Source: Paenibacillus eucommiae | GTDB lineage: Bacteria; Bacillota; Bacilli; Paenibacillales; NBRC-103111 | Assembly (NCBI RefSeq): GCF_017874215.1 | Contig: NZ_JAGGLB010000055.1 | Coordinates: 1 to 48,533, forward strand | Direction of reading: 5' to 3' | DNA length: 48,533 nucleotides | Shown: in pieces, positions 41,090 through 48,533 of the stretch | Layout of the letters: each line of letters begins with the position of its first letter | Numbering within the stretch: position 1 is the stretch's first letter | Notes under the pieces: model-generated | The model's database searches: none | Seen by the model: the letters and a program-made list of their open reading frames with translations, nothing else | Told to the model about the DNA's origin: nothing | Made by a program: the position numbers and the translations under genes

Positions 41090-42916
41090 CTACGCTTTCC
41101 TTTTCTTGTTTAATTCAAAATAAAACAGGACACCATCTTCGGTATTGGTTGCTCCGTAACGTGCCTCATGCAGCTCCAAAATTTGCTTGGAGATCGCAAG
41201 ACCCAGCCCGGTGCCGCCAGTCGAACGATGACGGGAGTGTTCGATGCGGTAGAAGCGGTCCCATATTTTCTCCATCTGCTCGTCTGGAATGTGGGCGCCT
41301 TTGTTTTCGATGTTTACCTTGACCGTTTCCGGTTCTTCGACTGTCGTAACGAAGATGTTCTCGCCTTCCGGCGTGTAGCGGATCGCGTTCGTCATGAAGT
41401 TCACAACGACCTGTTCGATGCGCAGCAGGTTAGCTTCGATTTCTACAGGGACGAAATGGATGTGGAGCTGTAGCCGTTTGTCAGCGATATCCGGTGCCAG
41501 CTTCGCACAAACTCGCTCCAGGACAGCATCGATTCGGAATGGGGTCATCTCCATTTTGTAAGTGCCGGATTCGTATTTCGCAAGCTCTAGCATGTCCGTA
41601 ATCAGCAGGTTCATCTTCTTCACTTCGTCTTCCATGGCAGCGAAGTAATACGCTCGCTTCTCGCTTTCGGGCTTGTCTTTTAGAATATACAGACAGCTCT
41701 CGATGACGCTGAGCGGGGTTTTCAATTCGTGAGATACGCCCGCGATGAACTCTTTTCGTGTCTGCTCCAGCCGCTTTTCTTGTTCGATATCCTGCTCCAG
41801 TCGGACGATATGGTCATGCAATAAGCCTGAAAGCTCGTTGATGCTGCGGGATAAGTTGCCGATCTCGTCCTCGGTCGCAATCGGAATTCGGACGGAAAAG
41901 TCCAGATTTGCCATTCTTTGCGTCGCTTCGTTCATGCGGAGCATGGGACGAGCAATGCGGCGGGCATAATAAAAGGAAACCAGGAGGACGAGCAGAAAAG
42001 AGCCTAACACGATATAGCCGTAATAATGGCGCATCACACCAGCGGCTTCGTTCACGGGCTGGAGCGATGTCATAGCAAACAGGTATTCGGTGTTTCCTGT
42101 CCGATCAGTCAAACGTTTCACGAATATTTTGTATGGGACGTTATTTTCCTCATAATCGCTGATGATATCGGTTTTTCCGCTAAAATCTCCGTAGAGCAGA
42201 TCGGCTTGAAAAGCCTTCACCCTTTCCAGAAACAAATGGTTCGTATACCGCGGTTGGTCCGCTCCCTCCGGCGTCCGGACTTGGACGACGGTACCGTATA
42301 CCAGACCGCTCGGGTAACGTTCGCGATATTCGGTCGGGCTCTTGAACCTCGGGACGACTTCGTATTCCTTGCGGACGAGCTGGCCGTTTTCCAGACGGTT
42401 TTCCTCCCGCAGATTGGAGGCGTTCCTCCCGATCCGCTGTGGGAACAGCCGATTGTCAATTAGGACGCCTTCGATGGCGATGCGTTCCCCCGGGTTGACG
42501 AAGATGAAATCCCGAAGCGGATTGTCTGCGCTCAAATCTTCCACATTCATGACCGTGTAGAGCTGGATGGTAATTGTTTGGCCGGATAAGGCAGAAGCGT
42601 CTGCCGAGTTTTCCAAACGTACCTCTGTTTCGAAGTCGCTCGTATATTTCAGATTGCCCGCGGCGTCCAGTTCGGTAATCCAAGTGTTATATTTCTGATA
42701 AAATTGTTGTTCGTTCCGAAACGCGGTTCGGGCGTCCCCGGCATTATTCCAATCGTCTTGAGAAGCGGTATGGAGGGCTGATTCGACGCTCTCTACCTTC
42801 TGATGCACGTAAAATTGTTTGAAAAACACGGTTTGTCCGACAAAGAGGCTTGCGATCACGAATGCGCATAAGCCTGATGTGAGCAAAAACAGCTTGAAGA
42901 CGATGCTCTTTCTCAT
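41090..42916 (-). CDS. sensor histidine kinase
   Basis: 608 residues. TM1 at about 8-30, a large extracellular sensor domain, TM2 at about 297-315 (YIVLGSFLLVLLVSFYYARR), HAMP (RMNEATQRMANLDFSVRIPI), HisKA with the phospho-acceptor in FIAGVSHELKTPLSVIESC, and HATPase boxes NFMTNAIRYTPEGENI and GGTGLGLAISKQI. It overlaps the upstream response regulator by 4 bases (ATGA), so they are co-translated. The signal is unknown; being between decayed wall genes and near a PBP remnant, an envelope signal is plausible. Confidence 0.95.
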   Translation of the reverse strand: MRKSIVFKLFLLTSGLCAFVIASLFVGQTVFFKQFYVHQKVESVESALHTASQDDWNNAGDARTAFRNEQQFYQKYNTWITELDAAGNLKYTSDFETEVRLENSADASALSGQTITIQLYTVMNVEDLSADNPLRDFIFVNPGERIAIEGVLIDNRLFPQRIGRNASNLREENRLENGQLVRKEYEVVPRFKSPTEYRERYPSGLVYGTVVQVRTPEGADQPRYTNHLFLERVKAFQADLLYGDFSGKTDIISDYEENNVPYKIFVKRLTDRTGNTEYLFAMTSLQPVNEAAGVMRHYYGYIVLGSFLLVLLVSFYYARRIARPMLRMNEATQRMANLDFSVRIPIATEDEIGNLSRSINELSGLLHDHIVRLEQDIEQEKRLEQTRKEFIAGVSHELKTPLSVIESCLYILKDKPESEKRAYYFAAMEDEVKKMNLLITDMLELAKYESGTYKMEMTPFRIDAVLERVCAKLAPDIADKRLQLHIHFVPVEIEANLLRIEQVVVNFMTNAIRYTPEGENIFVTTVEEPETVKVNIENKGAHIPDEQMEKIWDRFYRIEHSRHRSTGGTGLGLAISKQILELHEARYGATNTEDGVLFYFELNKKRKA

Positions 42917-43587
42917 GGCTGATCCTCGAATTTGTACCCCGAACGAACGACGGTGACGATCCGGTTCGCATGATCGCCCAGTTTGGAACGCAGATTGCGA
43001 ATATGACTGCTGAGCGTACGATCGTCACCAGCAAAATCGTAGCCCCAGATTCTCGTGACGAGTTGCTCTCTTGAGATAATGATGCCTTTGTTATTGAGCA
43101 GATAGGCCAAAATTTCGAATTCCGTATGCGTCAAGCTACAAAGCTTTCCGTCCAGCGTGATGGTTCGGGAAGGAAGATAGAGCATGATTGCCCCGCCGGA
43201 CAGAGTATCCCCCGAGTCACGGATATGCCTGCTTTCCAGCAACCGCTTCGTCCGCGCCAATAGGATGGGAGGGCTGCAGGGTTTGACAACGTAATCGTCT
43301 GCACCGAGCTCAAATCCAAGCAGCGTGTCGTCCTCGTCCGATCGGGATGTCAAAATCAGAATTGGGATGTTCGACTTCTTGCGAATCCGCCGGCAGACGG
43401 ACCACCCGTCCAATTCCGGAAGCATGATGTCCAGAATGATCAGGTCGATTTCATTCTCCTGAAATAATTCCAAAGCCTGACTACCACCACTCGCCTCTAG
43501 CACCCGGTATCCTTCATCCAACAAATACTCCTTCATGATTTCCCGTAGCACTTGTTGGTCTTCCACGATCAAGATCGTTTTCGGCAT
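42913..43587 (-). CDS. OmpR/PhoB-family response regulator
   Basis: 224 residues. Receiver domain with ILIVEDQQ, phospho-acceptor D53 in LIILDIMLPELDGW, and VVKPC (Lys and Pro of the receiver signature). The C-terminal winged helix reads LTHTEFEILAYLLNNKGIII, VTRIWGYDFAGDDRTLSSHI, IRNLRSKLGD and VRSGYKFE. First gene of the operon with the kinase at 41090. ATG 43587 follows GAGGGGGTATGAC. It faces a region of attC-like DNA (site 29) upstream. Confidence 0.95.
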   Translation of the reverse strand: MPKTILIVEDQQVLREIMKEYLLDEGYRVLEASGGSQALELFQENEIDLIILDIMLPELDGWSVCRRIRKKSNIPILILTSRSDEDDTLLGFELGADDYVVKPCSPPILLARTKRLLESRHIRDSGDTLSGGAIMLYLPSRTITLDGKLCSLTHTEFEILAYLLNNKGIIISREQLVTRIWGYDFAGDDRTLSSHIRNLRSKLGDHANRIVTVVRSGYKFEDQP

Positions 43588-43764
43588 GTCATACCCCCTC
43601 GATTAGTTTTTATAATCACGATAATTATACTCCTGCAATCATTAGGATTACAATGAGATCCATACCAAGGCGACGGATCCAAGCCTTACGATCGTGCTGC
43701 CACGCCCTTAGCTTAGCACTTACCTCGACCGGAATGGCATTGGCTAGTTGTGCCTAGCTGGGCT

Positions 43765-43928
43765 TAGCTATCCTGCCCGTTTAATCAGCAGTTGACGTGC
43801 TCGAGATTACAATAGACATCCTTATCCAGTTGCAACGATTCGTCGGGAATGTCCACAAGTTCTTGTCACCCGACACGAACGCCCGCTTGTAGCAATTCCC
43901 CAGAATTACTGTTACCCGTTACTTCAAT
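43765..43928 (-). repeat. attC-like site 29 (complete, long form)
   Basis: TTAGCTATCCTGCCCGTTTA left and AATTACTGTTACCCGTTACT right, about 165 bp apart. A GTTCTTGTCACCCGACA element (43859-43875) lies inside. Confidence 0.65.
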
Positions 43929-43942
43929 GCCTTGGTATGACT

Positions 43943-44110
43943 TCACCAATGCTTTTCCATCGCTTCTTCACATTGATTGAATCCATTTCTTGTATAAAAC
44001 TGGACACTGGTGCTACTCGGCCAGAGGATAAGAAATTCAACATCATTTTCTTTGGACCATTTTTCCATTGAAATGTGAATCTCGGTACCTTATGTATTAA
44101 CTGTAAAAAC
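43943..44110 (-). pseudogene. C-terminal remnant of a GNAT acetyltransferase
   Basis: One frame reads GTEIHISMEKWSKENDVEFL, ILWPSSTSVQFYTRNGFNQC, EEAMEKHW. The FYTRNGF block is the GNAT motif B. The upstream acetyl-CoA loop is lost. A longer open frame in the same place (43924-44145) is a shadow frame that ends in the attC-like box. Confidence 0.6.
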
Positions 44111-44280
44111 ATATGTGAAACTATATTTTCTTCAACTTCTGCCAACCAGATTTACCAATCTCCGCTTTCAATTGCTTAACTAAAAACTCGCTACAAATCT
44201 GGCGAAACTCCTCAAAGTTAACCTTACTAACACATAATCCTCCAAAGAAAAGTCCTAACGCATTTGAACAAGTTCATCTA

Positions 44281-44776
44281 TATCGTCTAAATTTCTTTGT
44301 AAAAGTCCAGATTCTCCTTGGCTCCCTTCATCTTGTTCATATAGCCGACCAATTGAACTGCGACCCGGTCGGGACTGTACTGGTGGATGCGCTCCTCCAC
44401 GATCTCCATGTCCGGATACTCGTCGCGGTGCTCGCTAAGATAGGCGATCTCTTCTTTTGACAGTCCCGATTTGATCCGTCGTTGTTGGAATGGCAGATGC
44501 GCTCTGTCTTTGATGTCCATAGCCTCGATAACTTCCTCGCTTCTTGCTTAAAGCCTGTTTTGAAAGTAAAGTATAGGGACTGAGTTGAGATCGAATATGC
44601 GATCTGCTGTCCCGCCGATCGTAAATATTGCCGCGGATGGGCGGGATGGATACGCCCTTCGAACCTAATACTGAAATGGCGACGGTTTCAAACTTTTTCT
44701 TTCGTACTTCGGTTTTATCATTAATTTCCATACCGTTCCTCATTCCGTCACTCGATACCCACCCTTTAATTGTCAT
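44281..44776 (-). pseudogene. penicillin-binding protein fragment (PBP2-type)
   Basis: An N-terminal piece with a VSIPPIRGNIYDR block (the RGxIYDRNG motif after the anchor), frame breaks, then IKSGLSKEEIAYLSEHRDEY, PDMEIVEERIHQYSPDRVAV and QLVGYMNKMKGAKENLDFYK. These are the dimerisation and N-terminal regions of class B PBPs. The transpeptidase domain is missing and the N-terminal anchor is scrambled. Short unassigned frames (for example KVNFEEFRQICSEF near 44200) lie between this and site 29. Confidence 0.8.
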
Positions 44777-44999
44777 ATATTCAGACGAATTCCTTTTTAG
44801 AGAGGTTCAATCTTTATCCCTGCACAATAAGAATAAGCAACCTTACGGGAATGGCGGGTATCCGAACTCATTACCAAGTTATTTTTCAAAATTTACGCTT
44901 CCGAATCCATGAGACCGATGAATTCCCGGATCGGCTGTCGTCTATATAAACGAAGGCATAAATGAACACAAACAAATTTGACGAAGAGGTGTTTTGAAA

Positions 45000-45416
45000 A
45001 TGGCATTAACGTCCGCATTCACGAGCTTCAACCTGCCTGTAAAAAACGTAGAACAATCGAAAGCGTTCTTCACCGGACTCGGTTTCGAGCTCAACCCGCA
45101 ATACCCCGATAACGAGAATTCGGTAGCCATCGTGATCGGCGACAACCTGCAGGTCATGCTGATCAATCAAGCATTCTTTAATACGCTCACGGAGAAGGAA
45201 TCCGTCGATACGAGCAAGTATGCGCAGATGACGATCGCATTGGCCTTCGAGAGCCGGGAAAAGGTCGATGAAATCGTGAATACCGCGGTCTCCTTGGGCG
45301 GAAAGTTGCACGCTGAACCTGAAGAACATGGGTTCATGTATCATTGGGGCTTCGTGGACTTGGACGGCCATCTGTGGGCCATTAACTACATGAACATGGA
45401 TGCGGCACAAGGTTAA
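45000..45416 (+). CDS. VOC family protein (PhnB/glyoxalase-like)
   Basis: 138 residues. FTSFNLPVKNVEQSKAFFTG at the N-terminus, MTIALAFESREKVDEIVNTA in the middle and GFVDLDGHLWAINYMN at the C-terminus follow the Bacillota VOC type once called PhnB-like. No enzyme activity can be assigned. The plus-strand ATG 45000 lies 8 bases after GAGGTG; the TTG at 44994 is too close to the Shine-Dalgarno. Convergent with the SRPBCC gene, with a shared terminator between them. Confidence 0.85.
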   Translation: MALTSAFTSFNLPVKNVEQSKAFFTGLGFELNPQYPDNENSVAIVIGDNLQVMLINQAFFNTLTEKESVDTSKYAQMTIALAFESREKVDEIVNTAVSLGGKLHAEPEEHGFMYHWGFVDLDGHLWAINYMNMDAAQG

Positions 45417-45454
45417 GGCTAACAGAGAGCACGCTCGTACTAGGGTTCAAAAAG

Positions 45455-45486
45455 AAAGACGCCGGGCATCTTCCCCGGCGTCTTCT
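45455..45486. terminator. bidirectional terminator
   Basis: AAGACGCCGGGCATCTTCCC then CGGCGTCTTCTT: an 11-bp GC-rich stem between convergent genes, with A- and T-rich flanks. Confidence 0.8.
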
Positions 45487-45495
45487 TCGCGATGA

Positions 45496-45921
45496 TTAGT
45501 TTTGTTCGGTATAGGCTTTGAAATTGTCCATGATCGCTTGCCAGCCTGCTTGCTGGAACTCGACGGGATTGGAGCTTTCCGCGTCGAACGTTTCAATGAC
45601 CTTCGTCTCATTCCCTTGATCGACGAAAGCAATATCCACTCTTCTTCCGTCTTCCATGGTGTAGCCGATCGCCTCATGCCGATTCACGACATCGTAGACG
45701 CCGCCAAAATCAAAGCCCATGCTGCCATCCTTCGCTTCCATCCGTGTTAGAAACTTGCCGCCGACCCGCAGATCGTTTTCGGCTCTCGGCGCATGCCAGT
45801 CCTCGGACGCTTGATTCCACTTCGTGATGTGATCCGGCTCGGTCCAATAGCGCCATACCTTCTCGACAGGGGCATGAATGACGGCTTGCACGGTTACTTT
45901 CGTCGGTTGACTCGTTTCCAT
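45496..45921 (-). CDS. SRPBCC (AHSA1-like) domain protein
   Basis: 141 residues. VTVQAVIHAPVEKVWRYWTE, PDHITKWNQASEDWHAPRAE, LRVGGKFLTRMEAKDGSMGF and EFQQAGWQAIMDNFKAYTEQ, a complete AHSA1/YndB-type START-fold protein that binds hydrophobic ligands. ATG 45921 follows GAGAGGTGTC. The intact counterpart of the broken gene at 29924. No attC-like site separates it from the VOC gene. Confidence 0.9.
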   Translation of the reverse strand: METSQPTKVTVQAVIHAPVEKVWRYWTEPDHITKWNQASEDWHAPRAENDLRVGGKFLTRMEAKDGSMGFDFGGVYDVVNRHEAIGYTMEDGRRVDIAFVDQGNETKVIETFDAESSNPVEFQQAGWQAIMDNFKAYTEQN

Positions 45922-46185
45922 TTTAAATAGACACCTCTCTCATGATATTCGTCGTTTGGTTATTCTCAATGATATAGACGTAAGCCAATGACGAAATTCA
46001 TTGGTCAATTCGCTCAGGCAGCCCAAATCGCGAAAATAATGGCGTATGAATGAAGTTTTGAACGTGCAGGACGACTTGCACCAGTAACAATCGCAATTCG
46101 CCCTTTTAATCGTTTAGTCAAATTAGCGCCTCCCAACCAAAACTGCCAACACACATCCATACATTACCATAAATACATCTCATTG

Positions 46186-46276
46186 AATATAACTGCCAGT
46201 TAGCTTAAAAAAAAGGAGCAACTGCCGCGGCAACTGCTCCTGGTATTGTTGAACTAACGTTACCCGTTAGTTCAAT
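46186..46276 (-). repeat. attC-like site 30 (complete)
   Basis: ATATAACTGCCAGTTAGCTT left; the palindrome is nearly identical to those of sites 1 and 13; TTGAACTAACGTTACCCGTT then AGTTCAAT right. Confidence 0.8.
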
Positions 46277-46295
46277 GCCTTAAGTGAATATCAAA

Positions 46296-46485
46296 CTAAT
46301 ACTTCAATTTGGTCCAGCCATTGTTAGTTTGTATTGATTTCTGCAGCGGATATAACCCACTATTATTCGTGTTAAATGCATGTATCATTTCTTTCGTTAA
46401 GTCGATTACCAATGGATCTTGCAATGAATCTTCTATTGGTATGAATCTCGCATCAGCAACCTCTTTATGTCCATCCGGTACTCCA
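46296..46485 (-). pseudogene. C-terminal remnant, possibly a Nudix-type hydrolase
   Basis: VPDGHKEVADARFIPIEDSL, QDPLVIDLTKEMIHAFNTNN and SGLYPLQKSIQTNNGWTKLK end at TAG 46296. It looks like the C-terminal part of a Nudix-like protein, but the catalytic Nudix box is not present. Upstream the frame runs into GC-rich MerR-like sequence. Confidence 0.4.
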
Positions 46486-46690
46486 GCACCTGCCGCTGCC
46501 GTCCTGATCCTCGCTGACGCAGAAGGCCGTGAAACCCAGCTTGAAGACGTCGGTGTCGGAATAATCGCGGTAGCCGGACGCCTTGCGATCAGCAGCCGGA
46601 ATCAGGCCCGTCTGCTCATAGTAGCGGATCATCTTGGCCGAAATTCCAGTTGCTTTTGATGCCCGTCCAGGGCTAATCGGTGTCGGAACG
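46486..46690 (-). pseudogene. MerR-family N-terminal remnant of proteobacterial type
   Basis: ASKATGISAKMIRYYEQTGL and IPAADRKASGYRDYSDTDV, the winged-helix DNA-binding part of CueR-like MerR regulators. GC-rich codons contrast sharply with its flanks. No dimerisation helix or metal loop follows. Confidence 0.65.
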
Positions 46691-46827
46691 AGAAGCTATA
46701 GCGCTTGCCGTGCAATATTTTCCGAATTCCGAAGCCACTCCGATCAGATCCAGTCACATACTTTACCTTGCCCCGCTTCACGAAAATCATAGCTCACGCC
46801 AAGTTTTTGCAAATCACCCATCACGAA

Positions 46828-47217
46828 TCACAAACTCCTGTAATCAATTTCTATCTCCTCTTTTGTTCCCGTTTTGTAAAAACGTATCTTTCCTTTATCC
46901 TTTACAACATATAAATCCGTTCCAACTGGCATATTATATAACATAAGTATAGAGGGATCGATGTTAGCAAGCGTATTAAAATCTAAAAAAACATTATTAT
47001 CGGCTATATTTATATATGATTCGCTATCAGATTTACCGATGAAGCGCCAACCATTATCCTCAGGGGCTACAGATTTTACTCTAAAGCACCATTTAATTGG
47101 AGTTTTTCCATTAAAAATGCTTTTTGTGCATATGCATCCACCAGCATTCTCTATGAAAATAATTGGCTTTTTGATGCCTTTCCTTATTTTCCAAGCGTTC
47201 CAAAAATTCCAAAGCAT
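46828..47217 (-). CDS. DUF2185 (Imm33-like) immunity-type protein
   Basis: About 129 residues. Conserved DUF2185 pattern: AGGCICTKSIFNGKTPIKWC, FRVKSVAPEDNGWRFIGKSD and NMPVGTDLYVVKDKGKIRFY. DUF2185 is annotated as immunity protein Imm33 in polymorphic toxin systems; here there is no toxin beside it, so it may be an orphan immunity gene or have another role. ATG 47217 follows GGAGG; the open frame begins at 47235. The DNA upstream (47240-47400) carries remnants with a 33-bp tandem repeat. Confidence 0.75.
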   Translation of the reverse strand: MLWNFWNAWKIRKGIKKPIIFIENAGGCICTKSIFNGKTPIKWCFRVKSVAPEDNGWRFIGKSDSESYINIADNNVFLDFNTLANIDPSILMLYNMPVGTDLYVVKDKGKIRFYKTGTKEEIEIDYRSL

Positions 47218-47294
47218 AAATTTCCTCCGTTCCAACTTGCGGTCTGTGGGGGCAAAATTGACTTGGGCTGGGCGTGTCGAGAGGTGTGCCGACC

Positions 47295-47360
47295 GCTACA
47301 GGACCTGCATTGACATATTGCGGTGAGGCTACAGGACCTGCATTGACATATTGCGGTGAG
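47295..47360. repeat. 33-bp tandem repeat, two copies
   Basis: GCTACAGGACCTGCATTGAC continuing ATATTGCGGTGAG is repeated head to tail at 47295-47327 and 47328-47360 with no difference. On the minus strand one frame reads an 11-residue repeat SPQYVNAGPVA. It may be the tail of a repeat-rich protein gene that is otherwise lost. Confidence 0.8.
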
Positions 47361-47780
47361 ATTTGCGGGTCGTATGTCTAACACCGCTGATTTGGCCGCT
47401 CTGCTCCGTTCCATTGTTCCAAATCCTCAGGTGATATCAACTTCGTAGGGAGCAGTTTCTCAATTTGCTAGGACACGGCACAAACATGCCCATCGTGGTG
47501 GGAACCGAACCGCCGGCGAGCGGACACGGCGAACTTCCGCGATGGGGTCAGAACCAACATTCGGATCGACGCGGAAATCGGAACCTAAGGCATTTGTTGC
47601 AAGGGTAAGGCAACTAACGCGGGGGTAAGCTAGGCAATGATCTTCCGCCTTTAGCCCGCAGATCACTGCTGGGTGCTTTATCCGTTCGCGGCGCGACATA
47701 TGTTCGTTGCTTCATCAGATCTCCCCCCAGTAGTTACAAATAACCCCATAATAATAGACGCACATAAAAACCAGTATGTT
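47361..47780. other. unassigned GC-richer stretch
   Basis: About 420 bases without a supported gene. A possible decayed attC-like box (GGCAACTAACGCGGGGGTAA) lies near 47605. Confidence 0.4.
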
Positions 47781-47806
47781 GCGCTATCCTGCCCGTTAGG
47801 TTAGCC
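47781..47806 (-). repeat. attC-like site 31, left box only
   Basis: GCGCTATCCTGCCCGTTAGG then TTAGCC. A TCAAGTTCTTGTCGTTCAAC element lies at about 47848, and no right box is present. Confidence 0.5.
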
Positions 47807-47879
47807 ACCTTTACTTTATTTTATTTTACTTTACTTCGACAAAGGGTCAAGTTCTTGTCGTTCAACATTGCACTCACAT

Positions 47880-48105
47880 AAGAATCACTGCCGCGTTTTA
47901 ATAACAAGCACCCGGAGGACGGCCGCTTTTGCCACGGCCAAATGTCGGATGTACGGCAACAGCATCGCCGGGACTTCCGGAGCTTGCACATCGTAAATAT
48001 AAATCCCTGTCTCGACAATCGTAATTCGTTCCTTCGTCTCCGTATTATCGGTACAGACCTGCCGTCAATTAATCCCCCTTCGCATTTCAACTTTACGATC
48101 TTACT
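47880..48105 (-). pseudogene. decayed coding remnant, family unknown
   Basis: ATG 48108 opens MSKIVKLKCEGGLIDGRSVP, then a frame change gives ETKERITIVETGIYIYDVQA, PEVPAMLLPYIRHLAVAKAA and VLRVLVIKTRQ. Two coherent pieces in different frames suggest a frameshifted gene. The family is not identified. Confidence 0.4.
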
Positions 48106-48361
48106 CATGTTTGGACGAAAAGGTCCAATAAAACCTGCTGCTACTGTTAATTAAGCGCCCTCTCTACTTCCTACGATTTCTCTTGTATATTATACAAAAA
48201 AGCCGCGCCCCCTTCGAAAGAGCGAGCACGGTGCAGTGATTTAGTTTACAACTCAGTTGCCAACTTTATTGTACAGTTACTAACTATAATGTCTGCCAAC
48301 AAAAAGGGTTGCGGCAATGCATCATGGGCAGAGGCCATATTTCCGCTTTCCCTTTCCTACA

Positions 48362-48533
48362 TTATTGCTTTCGTACGGCCTCAAAAGTAATAATTTGCCC
48401 CGCATTAGACGGTTGCTTCTCGTAAACATAATCAGAAGAGCATCTAATCTCAGAGAAACCTATATTTTGTAATATAAGTCTAAATTCCTCGATTCCATAC
48501 CAACGCATTGCAAAACGCTGCAACTCGGTATGA
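48362..48533 (-). CDS. SAM-dependent methyltransferase, C-terminal part (runs off the window)
   Basis: HTELQRFAMRWYGIEEFRLI, LQNIGFSEIRCSSDYVYEKQ and PSNAGQIITFEAVRKQ. The RWYGIEEF...GF pattern is the C-terminus of Bacillota class I methyltransferases. Start and catalytic motifs lie beyond position 48533. Confidence 0.75.
   Translation of the reverse strand, partial: HTELQRFAMRWYGIEEFRLILQNIGFSEIRCSSDYVYEKQPSNAGQIITFEAVRKQ

Noticed and set aside
61..46276. Regularly repeated palindromes as a CRISPR array
   Set aside because: The repeats are about 90 bp with variable centres and are separated by whole genes of differing length; no short spacers or cas genes are present.

Overview
The window looks like chromosomal DNA of a spore-forming Bacillota, most likely Paenibacillaceae. 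Shine-Dalgarno sites are strong (GGAGG type), TTG and GTG starts are common, base composition is mixed, and the gene families (DUF4362 and DUF4358 lipoproteins, PrsW-linked toxin, EVE, DinB, WYL, MBOAT/DHHW/SGNH operon) are typical of that group. No rRNA, tRNA, CRISPR array, integrase or replication origin was seen.

The main feature is an array of single-gene units separated by about 30 copies or remnants of one structured repeat. The array fills about 1-34.5 kb and resumes at 43.8-48 kb. A complete repeat is about 90 bp. Its left part reads (variable R box)-TGCCC-GTTAGCKTAA, then comes a variable palindrome, and its right part reads TTSARCTAWCG-TNTCCC-GTTAGCKTAA. These parts can be read as R''/L'' and L'/R' boxes, with unpaired bases in the stems, which is the architecture of integron attC sites. 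Most genes between the sites lie on the minus strand with their 3' end against the conserved box, and several stop codons lie inside it. Gene content also fits integron cassettes: GNATs, nucleotidyltransferase, APH-type kinase, several DHFR-like proteins, VOC proteins, HAD phosphatases, cupin, SRPBCC, DUF1877/DUF4259/DUF2185 and many unknowns. No integrase gene lies in the window; from gene orientation it would be expected beyond the right edge. This is best described as an integron-like cassette cluster without a visible integrase; its recombination activity is inferred.

Other elements sit on this array. An ORF-less group II intron (about 3188-4068) splits one attC-like site exactly. A second palindromic family (TTGTCGG...GTTCTTGTC-type) repeatedly lies in or beside the sites. 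A 1-kb GC-rich GNAT unit is present twice, once broken. Transposase relics (IS4-like, IS630, IS110) are scattered. Many units are decayed or frameshifted, several at homopolymers.

Region by region: 1-9 kb, cassettes and the intron; 8.4-10 kb, an ECF sigma/anti-sigma pair; 10-17 kb, cassettes including plus-strand units; 17.6-19.7 kb, ordinary genes (EVE, DinB, WYL); 20-24 kb, degraded cassettes; 24.4-27 kb, a PrsW-domain polymorphic toxin with an adjacent immunity candidate; 27.9-34.4 kb, more cassettes plus a TetR/DUF1801 operon; 35.4-39.2 kb, a cell-surface polysaccharide O-acylation operon (SGNH, MBOAT, DHHW, DUF4358); 39.2-40.8 kb, broken amidase, deacetylase and sensor fragments; 41.1-43.6 kb, an OmpR/HK two-component pair; 43.8-48.5 kb, more sites with VOC, SRPBCC and Imm33-like genes, pseudogene pieces and the 3' end of a methyltransferase.
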